DNA from: Vanilla planifolia
Taxonomy: Eukaryota > Streptophyta > Magnoliopsida > Asparagales > Orchidaceae
Direction: 5' to 3'
Assembly (NCBI GenBank): GCA_023846275.1
Contig: CM043875.1
Span: forward strand, 9,977,958-10,041,957
Length of the DNA stretch: 64,000 nt
The notes under the pieces are model-generated. The model was not told the origin of the DNA. It made no database searches and saw only the letters and a program-made list of their open reading frames with translations. Of the stretch, positions 11,877 to 24,590 are shown in pieces; the stretch's first letter is position 1, and each line of letters begins with the position of its first letter. A program made the translations under genes and the position numbers.

Positions 11877-14800
11877 ATTTTCACTAATACATAGTATAGC
11901 TATGTCTAGTATTCTCAAAAATTAAGAACCATTGAAATAACATCATAGAATTCTACATCACATTACAATATTTGGACTTTTTTAAAAAAATTTTGCAAGA
12001 GACATTTTTAAAACACTCAATTAATCATCTTTTTTTCAATTTCTCAATTCTTGAGGAAGGTTTAGGAATGGTGAAAGATAGAGCAAAGTTGAACCTAGGT
12101 TTGTCCTTCATTTTCCTTGAATTTGGCTTGTAAGTTTCAATTGTATTATGAAATTTCTCCTCTAAATTCCTCAATTTTCATATCATTAGTTCTATGCCCA
12201 ACCTCATTGGCCTCAAGTCTTGTTGCTAAGTGAGACTCAAGAGTTGCAAATTGTTCTTTGTGAGCTGGTGAGGAACCTAGGACATATTTATCTTTGTTAA
12301 GGTTCTTTGGATAAAATCATTTGGTTTAGCTCACACATTGTATTTGACACTATGTATGGTGGGAATAAAGTATCCAAAACTCAAATTTATTTTCTTTCTA
12401 TAAAATGGGCTTTTTAGGATCTAATAATCTCAATCAATCTAATGATAGCTTAACCCAAGTGAAACAACTCCCTTTCAAGTAATATTATGTAACCATGGAG
12501 ATCCAAGGGGTTACGTCTTATTTTTCTCCTACCATTGGCATCAGATATACTTTAAAAACAAATGTTTTACATTTTGAGTTGGAAGCTTAGAGGATGATCA
12601 TGCCATGAGGTTGTTTATTTCATTATAATCAAAACCATTGTCCTCACAGCATGGCTATAAGGAAGGTTTAAAAAATGGGCATGCCATTGAATCCATTTAG
12701 ATCATCTTTTGTGATCTCAATTTCAAAGTTGTAAGGATAAGAGGTGGCTAAGCTATATCTTCACGAACTATGAGATTTCTATAAAAATGCTTTAGCAATT
12801 TTAAATTAAGGAATAATTGATTTGAAGGACCCTCTTTATTCTTATTCCATTAAAAAATTTGCAGCAATGGTTCTAATGAATGATAACTCTAATTCAAGTA
12901 TAATTTTTTGGCTATGATCATCATACACCCTTCTATGTTCTCATATGCTTCACAATCAACTTTAGATTGAAAAACCTTCCTATTAAATATATAGCTTGTG
13001 GATGCCTTCGCTATGGTTTTGGATCATTTGGATAATGTCCTTACAAGCTTTACCATTTTTCTATGCAAGTATAACAAGTTCTTCTCAACAAATGGAAGTA
13101 GAATTGATTCTTAAGGTAAATAATTTGTTTGGCTGAGTTTATCGATTCACAAAACATTCAAAATCAATAAGGTTGAATTCATTCCCTACAACATTCGACA
13201 AGAATTATAAGGGTGATGGCGAAGGTCAAGTAAGCAGGTGGAAATGGAGTGAATCAAGGTGAAAACATGATTTTGACTAGAGAAACCACCACTTGCTTAC
13301 ATGCTTTGTGCTAATGGGCCCATAATCCTCATGAAAGTTGATTTTAAAATGCTTTAGCTTCCCCAGTAGGAGTATTTAATCATTAAGTAGGAAAACTATA
13401 ATGATAAGTCTCCTTATATAGCATGACAATATCATACTATATGAACCTCATGATTCATACTATTAGACACTTTAGTGCAATAATGTTTTGAAAATCAAAC
13501 CAAACAATAATTGTTTTCATTCTCTCAATTTTCTTGAAGTTTCTAGGCTAATATCTTGGGTATGTCCCTTGATATGCATATCCAAATTGTGTAGTTGATG
13601 GTCTCCAGTGTACCATATGATAATGCTTAAATACTTAATTTAACTAATTTCTCAACTTTTATGTTTAATCTTTTTAATATTTAGTTAATTCTTAATCATT
13701 TAAAGATTTAGAAGTTCTTTCTCTCAAATCTTGTTTTCAATTAATACTTTAGAATAACATGATGCTTTTAATTCTAATCCTTAGTGAAATTATTTAAATA
13801 AACTATATATCATAAGCATTGATTTTCAATATTTTTTCATTCTAAAATGATAAGCATTTTTACTCATGTTTCAAGATGGATTGTAAATAAAGTTTCTAAA
13901 TACACATTGGTACAATTAAAAGAGTATCTAATTATCTTATTTAGGTCTAATTAAGCTCATTTTCAAGTGAATAGAACATTATATTCCTTAATTTTTAAAG
14001 TTTTCAAATAATTTAAAAACTAATATAAAGATAAAACTAATTATCAAATTTATCATAGTGAGCAAGGAATTCAATCATCAAGCAAGCCAATGCCCATGGA
14101 GATACAGGTAAACATTGACCTAGGCTTGAAATTTAGGAACCAAACCCACTTTTTTTTAGATGTGTTTGTAATGTGTAAAGATTATAGTTTAAATTCTTTG
14201 CACAACAAATAATTCCTTTAGTTATCCCTACAAATTTTATTAACTTTAGAATTAGTGAACTTATTAAATGAGAAATTAATAGAGATGTGACTAAAATATG
14301 AGTAATAGTTGCAAGAAATTCTTGATGGAACATTAACATAGGATATATGCTAGCATGTCATATTAGATTGTGTATAAACATGAATAAATTTTCTTGCATT
14401 CTTAATTTTCACATAACTTTATGGTAAAGCATGATCATGTACAAATGGAAGCATTAATAAATGTTGCTTTCCTATCTTATTCATTTTGAATCAATGAAAA
14501 GTAATTCAATTTTTTCAATAGTGCAAAATTTTCTATTTCAACAAGCATACTTTCATATTCATTAACGATTGCATGAAATTTACTAAAGGAAAAAATGAGT
14601 TATTTAGCATGATCTAATGAAGATATAATCTCTTCCATAAGTTGATCGCATTGTTCATGAATATGATGCTTATGTTTTTAGCATAATATCTTTAGAACTA
14701 GCATACTTAGCAAATAATTTCCAATGTTCCTCAACCACTTCATCATATGATTAAGATAGTTCATCATTAACAAATACGTAAGAGCTTTCCTTATTGTTTA

Positions 14801-15331
14801 AAGAGGTCCTGTCATGAATTGCTACATTTGGAGAAATGGAAACTATGGTGTTGGTAGAACTATACCTTCTCCTTTGCTCTTAGTTTTTCATCTTCTTCTT
14901 CTCTTTCTTCACTGTATTAGAAATTTGAGGTTTCATTTTATCATAAAACATAATTTGCACTTGTATTGACTCAAAACAAGTGCTAAGCAAAACTTTTCTT
15001 GCTAATCTCTTCACTAAAAGCATAAAATAAGATGTGTACATATCTTTAATTTATTGCACTAATTTAATTAATTTTTCATCATTAAACAAATTACAAGAGT
15101 GTATTTCATGATTGAATTCAAATAAAGACCAAACTTAAAAATCAATTCTTCTAATAAAAGCTTTAAAATTCACTTTCCATCAAAGATAATGAATTAACAC
15201 AAAAAGTGGAGGGGTTCCACTGATAAAGATTTCATTAAAATAAAAATTAGAAAACTAAATGCAATAAAAAACTAAAGGAGCTAGCAAAGGATCGACTAAA
15301 AAATGATAAGCCTTTTAAGTGAGAACCACAC

Positions 15332-15345
15332 TTCAATACCACTTA
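15332..15345 (-). other. Decayed primer-binding site of the Copia-like element
   Basis: The minus strand reads AAGTGGTATTGAAG, close to the plant consensus TGGTATCAGAGC complementary to initiator tRNA-Met. It lies directly inside the right-hand LTR, the expected position for a minus-strand element. Confidence 0.55.
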
Positions 15346-17235
15346 TTGGAGATACAAGGCACACCAAGAGTGTAAGAGTGAATTGATGACATAAAAGTTT
15401 TGCAAAAGTCTTTCTAGAAATAATATCCAACTAAAGCTTTCTTTAATTGAAAAATATTTGATCAACACCTTTTTTAATATTCTTAAGACAAGAAAATGTT
15501 AAGCAAAACTTTGATGATAATTCTTATTTTGATTTGCTTCTCTAGGGCTATAATTGCAATAATAAAAAATGTATGAGTGGTTGAAGCAAGTCAAGCAAGC
15601 AAACGAGAGCTTAGATTTTTAAGTGGCATGGCTTATGCCCAAGACTACATCCAACTTAATACAATTTGTTTTTCATCGAACATATCCCATAAACCACTTC
15701 ATGAGATACGATTGGGATCAACCCTGTCCACACTCAATGGCAAGGAGAATAACCAGCCCTCTACACACTATATAGGTTAGAGCATGGCCATAAAAAGAAA
15801 AATCCAAAGAGGCAAGTACAAGCTACACACTTGAATGTGAACTAAGTGTACAATTATAAGCATCTAATCTATTAGATTATAATAAAAAGTTACGACTTGA
15901 ATAAGTGATTGTGTGGTGAAACATGTAAATGCTGGATGATATTCTTTGTAAATGTTTCTTTATATCTCTCAATAAAATTAATTTTGCAAGATTAAAGCAC
16001 TCACAAGGAAAGTTCTTTAGTTAGAACTTGAGAAGTATTATTACCTCCATCTCTATTTATGTCTTTGATTAAAACAAATTACTCTACCCAAGTTTTCTTT
16101 CCAAACTTTGCCAAGTGGTTCTTTAATCACCTATTAATCAATCATAATCTTATTCCTAAAGGGATTTATATATCATGCTACATAGGACCCACATACATGC
16201 CCATGAATAGATCTCTAATGAAAAAATATGCTTTATTCTATGACTGAACTAATTATTTTCTAATATTCACAATTGTTTGTACCATATGAAAGGTGGATCA
16301 TATCATATGAAGCTTATATGTTAAATTAATCATATAATGTATTAGAATATTAGTATATTACATGAATGTTTTGGGTTTTCCAAAACATTGTTATTTAGAT
16401 CACCTAAAACCAAATGTATTACACTATAAATCGTCATACTATAAGAATGTTTTAGTATTGTGCATATATATTGCTTGGCTTGAATACCTTATTCCCTTTC
16501 ATTGTTTGTACTACACAATGTACTAGCTCATAGAATATAATGATATTTTTACAATTTAAATATTCTAATGTATTCATGTTATGTTTTGCTTGAATTAATA
16601 GTTTTGTACAATAAATAATATCACACCATATGAAATTCTCTATATTTATATTCATTATAGATTACACTTTGTGCATGCCTAGTTGAACAATAGATCACTA
16701 ATGCATGGTTCATTTGAATAGATCATAATGTCCAATCATATGGAAATATCACTAAACTTCTTATTGCACTAGTGATAAATCTTGTTTGAACTATTTAATC
16801 TGTTTATCACATACTATAGATATGCTAATCATGCTATATAAAGTAGGATTCTTGACGTACGATCAGTGCAATTTTAATCACTTTATAATTGATTTTCACT
16901 AATTAAAATTATATCATTCTTTTTTGACCACTCTTTATAACATCATTCATTTTTTTTCACAAAATTAATTGATTTGAAGTCAAAATCTCCAAAGTGTAAG
17001 CAATTTAGGTTTTATCAATTGATGCAAATTCTATTAAGTGATATGCAAGTATTTCTTTAATTGAAGTGAAAGCTATTGAGTATAAAAGGTATCATTTTTT
17101 AAATCCTTACCACTTGCCTTAAGAAATTAGGAAACCTTGTATGCACCTAGGACATAGGAATCCATCTTCTTATTCAAGTGAATTGGTGGATGACTTCTTC
17201 TTTCTTCTCTATAAGTATCTAAACTTGTTAACCCA
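15345..17235 (-). repeat. 5' LTR of the minus-strand Copia-like element
   Basis: It pairs with 9390-11155. Similarity stops sharply after CTTGTTAA at about 17233, where unrelated sequence begins. This outer end therefore looks truncated or interrupted, perhaps in connection with the R1 repeat lying just beyond. The inner end is set by the primer-binding site at 15332-15345. Confidence 0.75.
16165..16173 (-). promoter_or_regulatory. Probable LTR TATA box (5' LTR)
   Basis: The minus strand reads ATATATAAATCCC, matching the motif at 10123-10129 in the partner LTR. It lies about 0.8 kb from the primer-binding-site end, giving a long R-U5 portion. Confidence 0.6.
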
Positions 17236-17694
17236 AGGGCTATTGAGAAGTGATGCCCACAAGAAGAGTAGGGGGTGAATTTTAAGCTTTTGAAACTTTA
17301 AATAAAATAAAAAAATTATTGTAACAACTTCAAATCAATGTGATTAGAAAATGATTATTAATTACTTTTAATAAAGAGGGTATTAGTTTTTTGAAACCTT
17401 TGTGTGAGTTGTAAACTATGAAATATCAAGTAAAAGGCATAAATCACACATGATTTTTAGATGATTTGCTCTAAACAATGACTAAGTTTTCTCTAAATCA
17501 ACTGCTCTCTTTTACTGTAGTTGGCAAGCATAAACTTTGTAAAATAACTACACTACAAACTCAAAAGACTTTTTATAATAGCAATAACAAGATATTCAAC
17601 ACTCATTAAACCTTTAACTGATAATTTCAATACCTAATAGTTATATAAGCAATATGATACGAATACTGAATTAAATGGAGAGATGTTACCAAGA
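17236..17694. other. Unassigned sequence between an LTR edge and repeat R1
   Basis: It contains the phrase AGTAGGGGGTGAATTTTAAG near 17260. A GGGGGGTGAATT-like phrase is frequent in plant LTR sequences, so this may be a piece of another LTR. No further evidence was found. Confidence 0.4.
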
Positions 17695-18812
17695 AATGTG
17701 AGATCTTTTGAAGAAACAACAACTAATAGGTTCTAAAGATCATTCACCAAATCAATTATATACTTAGGTTAAAAATATTGTTCATCCTCTTAGAGATTTG
17801 CAAGTCGGTTCATTAGTCTACTATAATTTGTTAGATTTTCTTATTGTACTCTTAATTTAATTAAGCATGCATTTAGACACTCAAATAGAAAACTAAATTT
17901 TCAAAGTGTTTAACTAGTTCTTATAAGTGTTAGTTTGCCATAACAAATGGGAGATTTTATGTAGGTGATGACTTTAAAAGAAGGATCACCCTATCATGTG
18001 TCCATATGACTCATATATTGTAGTTACGTAAAGTATACTATACAACTACATTGATGGACATCGTAGCATTTGATGTGTGTCCTTCACACATCCTTAAAAA
18101 ATGTCTTGGGTTTTCAAAACTTCATTGGAGGATCAATACGATCGTAAAAGTATGACACCTTAAGACACCATGTATATCAGTTTCGTACGGATTGCACTCA
18201 TTAGATAAATGGATCATTAGTCTATGATAATTTTTCTCACAAAGTTATTTTCGCTCAACTTTTTGGATACTTCATTCGAGTATGTCAGTTGGGATCATAT
18301 CAATACAATAATTTTCCCTTAAAACATTCCTTTAGAGAGCCATTAGTATTTTCTACATATGTATATGTTATTAACATCATATTTGTACAAAGATATACCA
18401 GTTAATATTTTCAATAACTTGGATGATGATCATACTTTTATGAAACTAGATCTTATTAATTGATACTATTTTAGCATAGTTTTTACTTAAGTTATGTATA
18501 CAATTTTACAAGGGAAATGGTTCTTAGATGTACGACATACTTCAAATAATATGATCTTTGAATTTGTTTAAAATAAAATAAAACCTAGTTTCATATATAT
18601 ATATTTGATAGAAAGGTTTACCATATATAAACAAATAATACTTGATTTTCTTAAGTAAAAAAAGGTCATGCCATTGAGATGAGGTCATCATGTAAATACA
18701 ACATGTAATAATAACTAAACCTAACATGAGACACAAAGAATGAAAGAAGAGCATACCATTATAATGAAGGCATCATTTAATATGATCATTATGTAGATCT
18801 AAGTAAAACCAT
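17695..18812 (-). repeat. Dispersed repeat R1, copy 2 (inverted relative to 2560-3715)
   Basis: The reverse complement aligns along its length with 2560-3715. Shared landmarks are TTAGATCTACATAATGATCA, CATGATGACCTCA, TTTTTTTACTTAAGAAAA, GAAGTTTTGAAAAC and CACTTTGAAAATTTA. Identity looks like about 80% in the first 180 bases. The open frame at 18542-18754 mirrors the one in copy 1, but the pattern of changes is not that of coding sequence. Confidence 0.82.
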
Positions 18813-19699
18813 GATCAAGTGTTTTTCAAAGGATAGGTTTTAGGTTTTCTTTATAAAACTAAGATTATATTAAATGATAAAGTGTTACCTCCTATTACAA
18901 TTGGTTTGGTAACCATCAGTTGATTTCAAAACAAAACATATTACCATACAGTAGAGATTTATGCCTAAATTAGTGATCTTACAAATTTGGATCTTGCATA
19001 TTTTAACTTTGACTAGTGTATTGATCTAATTTAGCTCATGTTAGAAGAGATAAAGTAATTACATGCCCCTAGGAAGTGTGAGTGATGTATTAGTCTGATT
19101 CTTTTCAATGTGCCATTTTGGATGGTCTATCATAATAGTTTGATCATGACCATAGTTATATCATTGAATATGATGAGGCACTAGGATAAATAATGTTCAA
19201 TAATAAGATCAAACTTGTGCATGAAAGGACACATAACTACAAAAGTACGATGTCATAGAGATGTGTTACAGTGGACATACTTCCCAACTAGTAAGTGAAA
19301 TTGTATAGTTATGCTGAGCATGGCCTAATGTGAATAGTGTGGACACCATCGATATACTAATTTGACTCGAGTTTTGAAAGGGACATCTTGGTATGATACA
19401 GAGAAAATATGAATAATGTCTTTTTTGACTACTCATAACTGTCCTATGAATTGACTTTGTTTTTCTTTTCTGTATGTTGAAACTATAAAGTGAATAGTGA
19501 AATTTGAATTACTATAAAATACTACTTTAATCCAGTTGTTGATCATAATAAACTTATGCCAAATAGAAGTAGTACATTTTGAGACTGGGTTATGAATATG
19601 TTGGTAGGTGATTCTTTACATAGTATAATTACAAAGAATGTACTATACAAAACTTTTGTTCAAAAATTGAAGCACCAATATTCTCACATATATTAGGTC
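18813..19699. other. AT-rich sequence, nothing recognised
   Basis: No open frame of note and no repeat partner was found in the window. The 3' end of the adjacent minus-strand LINE may reach into its right part, as no clear poly(A) or poly(T) marks that end. Confidence 0.5.
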
Positions 19700-20899
19700 T
19701 AATTAGCTACAACAATACTTCATAGCTTGTATAATGATCAAATATATGGAATTTGGGCTTCATTAATTTTAAATAGAGTCTTACATAAAATTAGCATGCA
19801 TTCTGAATCCCATATTTCTAATTTAGCTAACTTTGCTGCCATTTTTGCTGTATATTTGGCCACTTTCTTGCCTTCTTTGTCAATAAAATATCAGTGAACT
19901 ACAAGTGAATTCATTTCAATACTTGATTTGTTAAAAAAAGGTTAGACAAATTTCATGAGATGTGTCAGTGACCTTGTGTCTCTTTGAGCAATACAATCCA
20001 TTTCAATTACAAGCTTGTGGATTTTTCTATTGTCATACATTTTAAAACTATGAATCAAGACAAACCAAGTATTTTCCTTTGAGATTTTTTGTCAGCAACA
20101 TAAGAAAAAAGCTTCTTGGCTTTTATGGTTGTGTATGCCATCACAACTTGCATATCTATTATTATAATTTAGATAACCATGGACATTTTTAGCTTCAACA
20201 TATGAGTTGGTGGAGGAATCCATTTTACCACTTAAGCTTCTATACCTCACCATGGGGAAGCTAGGGCTAAGTCGAGCTAGACTAAAAGAAAGTCCTCTAA
20301 AGATGTTTATGTAAGAGGCAAGCATTTAAATATTTTATAGCTATAAAGCATCATATTATTTATAGTTATCATTATTGGCTGATTTACTTTCTTATTGATT
20401 TTTAAATTCCTTGCTTTTCATATATTACACCATATAATGAGTGTTATAATGGTAATGGCTTCTCTTTTAGTAGTATGATTGTCAACTTAATTCTACCAAT
20501 TGAATAATAAATTAGTTATATTATTTACATTTGCTTGCTAAATTTTTCAAATAGTGGCAAATATAAGACACACTTTGCTTCCTTTTCATAGTTAACAAAT
20601 ACATGATTGAATGAATCCTCATTTGGGTAATGGGGACATTTAGAGGCAAGATGAAAGTTACAATTCCTTAATTTATTCAAAAATGAAAGAAGCTATTCTA
20701 TATTCTCCATACCACAAATAAGATTTTCATAGGACAAAAAAAGTGGGTCTTCTCCAAATTGTAAATATTTTTTTCTTCTAATTTGCAATTTTTCTCTAAA
20801 TTGTTTCTATTACATTCTAAAAGTAGTTAACTTTTTCATACCAACAAAAAGAAGACAACCTATGTACTTTAATAGCAATGTACCTAAATTTTTTTTATT

Positions 20900-21442
20900 G
20901 TGAAAGAACATGTTTTTTTATTATTAATTTAAAGACCTACTAAATCAAATGCATTTAACAATTTATAGATCTTGTATATGTTTTTCATGTCACCTTTACA
21001 AAAAATAATGAAATCATCTACATATCTCATATGAGTAACCATTGGACAAGCTTTGGGTTGAGCAATGCTAGGATGAATAATAGATAAGGAGATTGGATTC
21101 ACTTATTTGATCCCCTAAGATACTTTGAAAAAATAATTAGACTTACCATTTATTATGATTAAGATCCAGGTGTTTCAAAATATGTTTTTAATCTTTTTAA
21201 TGAGTTGATCCATAACATTGAATATTACAAGTAATTTACTTAACAAGTTCCTATGAAAGGCAATCAAAAGGACTTTTAAGATTTAGTTTAATTACATAGT
21301 TATTACTTCTCACTTTTATGATTAGTGATGCCATCAATTCATGAGCTAGTAAAATCTTATTAGTTATGTCACTTATTTGGACAAAACTAACTTGTTCTAG
21401 GGAGATGAGCCTACGATGAAAACTTTGAATCTTGTCTACCAA
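20900..21442 (-). pseudogene. LINE reverse transcriptase remnant
   Basis: The minus strand from 21442 reads RLISLEQVSFVQISDI, then LLAHELMASLI and VIKLNLKSPFDCLS. These correspond to the plant LINE phrases LIS..Q.aFv.gR.I, lLAhEl and KxDxxKAFDxxxW, with motif A's first Asp replaced by Asn. Further on are ILIIINGKSNYFFKVS and VNPISLSII (motif B region) and MRYVDDFIIFCKGDMKNIYK, which contains motif C as YVDD at 21011-21028. The order and spacing are those of a LINE RT. Stops separate the blocks. Confidence 0.87.
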
Positions 21443-22412
21443 TCGCTTGGTGAATCTTTAAAATTGCATAAGCAAATTGACATGAAGTTATTGAATGTTT
21501 TAGGGTTCTCTTTTTTTTGGCTTAAAATAAGATTTTCACTTGATATCCTATTAGGATAGGGGTCCCTATTAAGAGGTCACTAACCACACCAATACATCAT
21601 TTACTATGATGTCTCATTAATGAGTGAAGAATTATCCATTGTATGCATATGGACTAGGAGCACTATGTTACTCTATTTGAAAAGTAGTGTCGCTAACTTC
21701 CTCCATTAAAACTTCCTTCATCATCCAATAGTCATCTTCTTATGTAACCAAATGGGGAAGGCAATTAAGTAGCTTCTTATTGTTTATAACATTGATAGAT
21801 GATAACAACAACTAGAAGTGGTGAATTGCAACTTGTTGAATGTTTTCTTCTTGGTGTGTAAAACTACCTATATAGTCTTTTATGTAGTTAATTTTCAACT
21901 TTGCTCTTCTCTCTTTTACTATTTCATGAAAACTTTTGTGCTTTTGTCACCTTATTTGAGACATCTAATTCCTTCCTTTTACTATCAATAGAGTTTCACT
22001 TTAGTAGTTAAATCTAGAAGGGAATCATTATCCTTATTTAGCTTACCTCTTATTTCTTCAAATAGATAGGCTAGAAGATAGTGCTTCTTTCTTTTTTAAT
22101 TAGATTTTTTTGTCAATTTAATTGTCTCAGGGATATTGTCAAATTTTTATTCATTCCATTATTTAAGATAATCTTTCAACCTTTTTAATTTGATGGAAAA
22201 GGCCATTATGCCTAAGAAAGTTAATAGGATATGACAAATTACTTTCAATTATTTGAATGAATGTTTGATTTTTTAGCTAAATGTTTTGAAATCTAAATTT
22301 TTTTAGAGTTGGAGCTAATTGTTTTATAAAATGAAGAAGTGGAGTATGATTAGATTCTATTCTGTATAAATGCTTCTCTATATCAACAAGAAATTGATCA
22401 AAACTTTATTTA

Positions 22413-22613
22413 CTAATAATTTGTCCAACCTTTTTTGTATCCATATATCCTTTCTTTACTAGCCCATGTGAATGCAAGGCCTATAAAAGGGAGTTCCCTC
22501 ATGCTACAATAATTAATACAATATAAGAATTCATAATTACTTTTAGTGCCACAACCTATTAGTGCCATTTGTAATGTGGATGAGACTATTCCACAGTGCT
22601 CATTTTTGTGCAA
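22413..22613 (-). pseudogene. LINE endonuclease C-terminal remnant
   Basis: The peptide NYCSMRELPFIGLAFTWASK and the following KERIYGYKKGWTNY match the end of plant LINE endonuclease domains (L.dLpf.G..fTW.n ... kLDR). Its place between ORF1 and RT on the same strand supports the call. The catalytic N-terminal half was not clearly readable. Confidence 0.7.
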
Positions 22614-23542
22614 AAGCTTTTAACATAAATCAAGGTGTAATGAATAGATGTATTCCATAATTAGTTATCTACTAAAAAAAGAATAACTATTCCTTTTCTA
22701 TTGGTATTTGACAATTAAATTCTTTCTTCCATAATGTCCAAATCTTGTTGGGTATATTACTTATATAGTGATGAATGTCCAAGATCTTTTCTAGTTGATG
22801 CACTTTATTTCTGTACCATTGGTTCCATAAATTCAAGTAGAACCTTTTTTTGGTTTTAACTTGATAATTTAGTGGATTAATTAAGCTTTTGTTTGATGCA
22901 CCCTTATAGTCTAGACAAGGATACCGTTCATTATAAGTAATTTTTTTAATAATTTGTATGGCTTAAGATCTTCTATGAGTTTCATTTGGGCTAATGGATT
23001 TCTCTAGGCCTTTTTGTTTCCTCTTTTAATGTTTCACAAAAAAAGGGTAAACTCTTCTTCCCTATATTCGAGTTGCCCTAAATTTCTAACTCTGACATGC
23101 AACTCATCACTAAAATTTATAAGAGATTGAAGATTACAATATTATCTATCTTTATCTTGTGAAGTTTTCAAATAAAAAAATGAAGAGACTTGTCAGTTTT
23201 TCTTTTGAGCTTTCTTAAGTAAGACGTATTTATCTGTTACTTGGTTCATGGTTATATTTGGCTCTTTGTCACTTGATTGGCTTACTTGAAAATTATTAAG
23301 AGTCTTCTTTGCTCATTCATTGCTTGATGAAGCTTTCATTTGTTCCTTAGCTAGAGTTGGGCATTATGTTCGAGCCTCAACAACTTTGGATGTAGGGTCC
23401 CTTTTTGACGTGAATTTGTCAGATTATTATATCTTTTTACTTTACATTTCTACCTTATTCATCAATATTGATTTTGTTAAATTCAATTAATCCATTTAAG
23501 TTGAATCATTAGGAATCTCTATTGTAATTTGCTAATTTCAGG

Positions 23543-24150
23543 TCATTTTGATTTATTTACATAACTATGCATTGTGTCCTTACTTATAATAGCCCCAACA
23601 GTGATTTGACAGATTATTGTATTCGAGTTTTTGCTAGAATCAATTTGAGTTTCATTTTTTATGGTCATAATAATATTTGGAAAGTCTTTTGCTAAATCCA
23701 CATCAACATAGATACTAATAATGTTTAGCTGGGTAAGATTCATTATGATAGCATCCACTTTCAATGGTGTTTCAATTGCAAAAGCTAGTAAGTATACTGT
23801 TACCATGTTGAAGAAATAGATTGGGAGAAGTTTAATGAGGCCCACACTAGTGCCAGAGATGGTTTTGTGTTTAAGTTAAAATTAAGTTACCATTTAAAAA
23901 CCTTCATTTGAAAATTTGCAAAGTTCCAAGCTTTGTGAGGCCAACAACATAGGTAAACATCATCCCTGCTTAATCTTTTAAGAATATATCCATTGCCTCA
24001 TATACTAATTATGAATGCACTTTAGAAGCCAATTTTATTGAATTTTGATTAGATTGTTTACATGTTTAGATGCCCATTAAAGACTTTTTTTATTAGTGAG
24101 TGTTTAAATGGGAAAACCATTTTGCAAACTGTTTCTTTATTAAATATCAT
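23543..24150 (-). pseudogene. LINE ORF1 (DUF4283-type nucleic-acid-binding protein) remnant
   Basis: From 24150 down, the minus strand reads KMVFPFKHSLIKKVF, ILKRLSRDDVYLCCW and NFANFQMKVFKW, the pattern of the DUF4283 domain of plant LINE ORF1. The open part at 23845-23543 continues with NMVTVYLLAFAIETPLKVDA and ISIYVDVDLAKDFPNI, matching the iG.PLkvD..t..~~~ArvcVevDl.k.lP segment that follows in the family. No zinc knuckle was seen. The related piece at 29040-30110 carries the same blocks. Confidence 0.8.
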
Positions 24151-24471
24151 TATTGGCTCTTAAGTCTAATTCCAAAGCTTTGAATATCATTGTTATTTCT
24201 AATTTAACTAATTAGACCTCAAGATTTGAATGTTACTTAGAAAGTCTCTTTTGACAATTATAAAACCAATGCTAGAATGAAAAACATGATGTACAGTAAC
24301 AGTACAACAAGTAATATAAGTGATGCAACATCATGATAATTTAGATATCATAGCATCTACATTCATCATTTTAGCAATTCAAGATAATTTAGTAAGTAGT
24401 TTAAGCAAGATTGTAGGTAGATGAACTCTGTGAGTAATTCATTATGGAATTTATAGAAATTTAGAATAACA

Positions 24472-24590
24472 ACATAGTAGTAGTAGACCCTTTGTTGATT
24501 ATCAATAATGTAATAGCATAACACGACATAGTAGTAGTAGACCCTTTGTTGATTATCAATAATGTAATAGCATAACACAACATAGTATTA
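24472..24590. repeat. 54-bp tandem duplication
   Basis: Two complete copies start at ACATAG at 24472 and 24526, with the start of a third at 24580. The two full copies are almost identical, implying a recent duplication in otherwise decayed sequence. Each unit contains a short AGTAGTAGTAG run. Confidence 0.93.

Larger units (their letters stand above)
9390..17235 (-). mobile_element. Old LTR retrotransposon, minus strand, Copia-like (possibly Sirevirus-like), broken, no recognisable pol
   Basis: Two directly repeated blocks, about 9390-11155 and 15345-17235, flank a ~4.2 kb interior. Three signals place the element on the minus strand. A decayed tRNA-Met-type primer-binding site lies at 15332-15345, just inside the right-hand repeat. 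A TATA box on the minus strand sits at matching places in both repeats (10123-10129 and 16165-16173). A purine tract on the minus strand at 11562-11580 resembles the polypurine tract of plant Copia elements. The left LTR may therefore reach about 11555, although its match to the other LTR stops at 11155. The interior keeps only weak coding traces and no reverse transcriptase or integrase was recognised, so it is heavily decayed or was non-autonomous. The LTRs look roughly three-quarters identical by eye, so the insertion is old. Confidence 0.7.
19700..24250 (-). mobile_element. Decayed LINE, minus strand, with ORF1 and ORF2 remnants in order
   Basis: Reading the minus strand from 24250 down, the parts follow plant LINE order. 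First comes ORF1 of the DUF4283 type (KMVFPFKHSL near 24110, then PLKVDAIIMNLTQLN and VDVDLAKDFP at 23845-23543). Next is the end of an apurinic-endonuclease-like domain (LAFTWASKERI, 22613-22413), then reverse transcriptase (21442-20900), a zf-RVT-like segment (ASKCPHYPNEDSFNHVF near 20600), and an RNase H remnant (NASVEAKNVHGYLNY at about 20240-20190). Stops and frame changes are frequent throughout. The right end is near 24250; the left end is uncertain because no poly(A) was seen. A second copy of the same family lies at 54310-57690. Confidence 0.85.
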
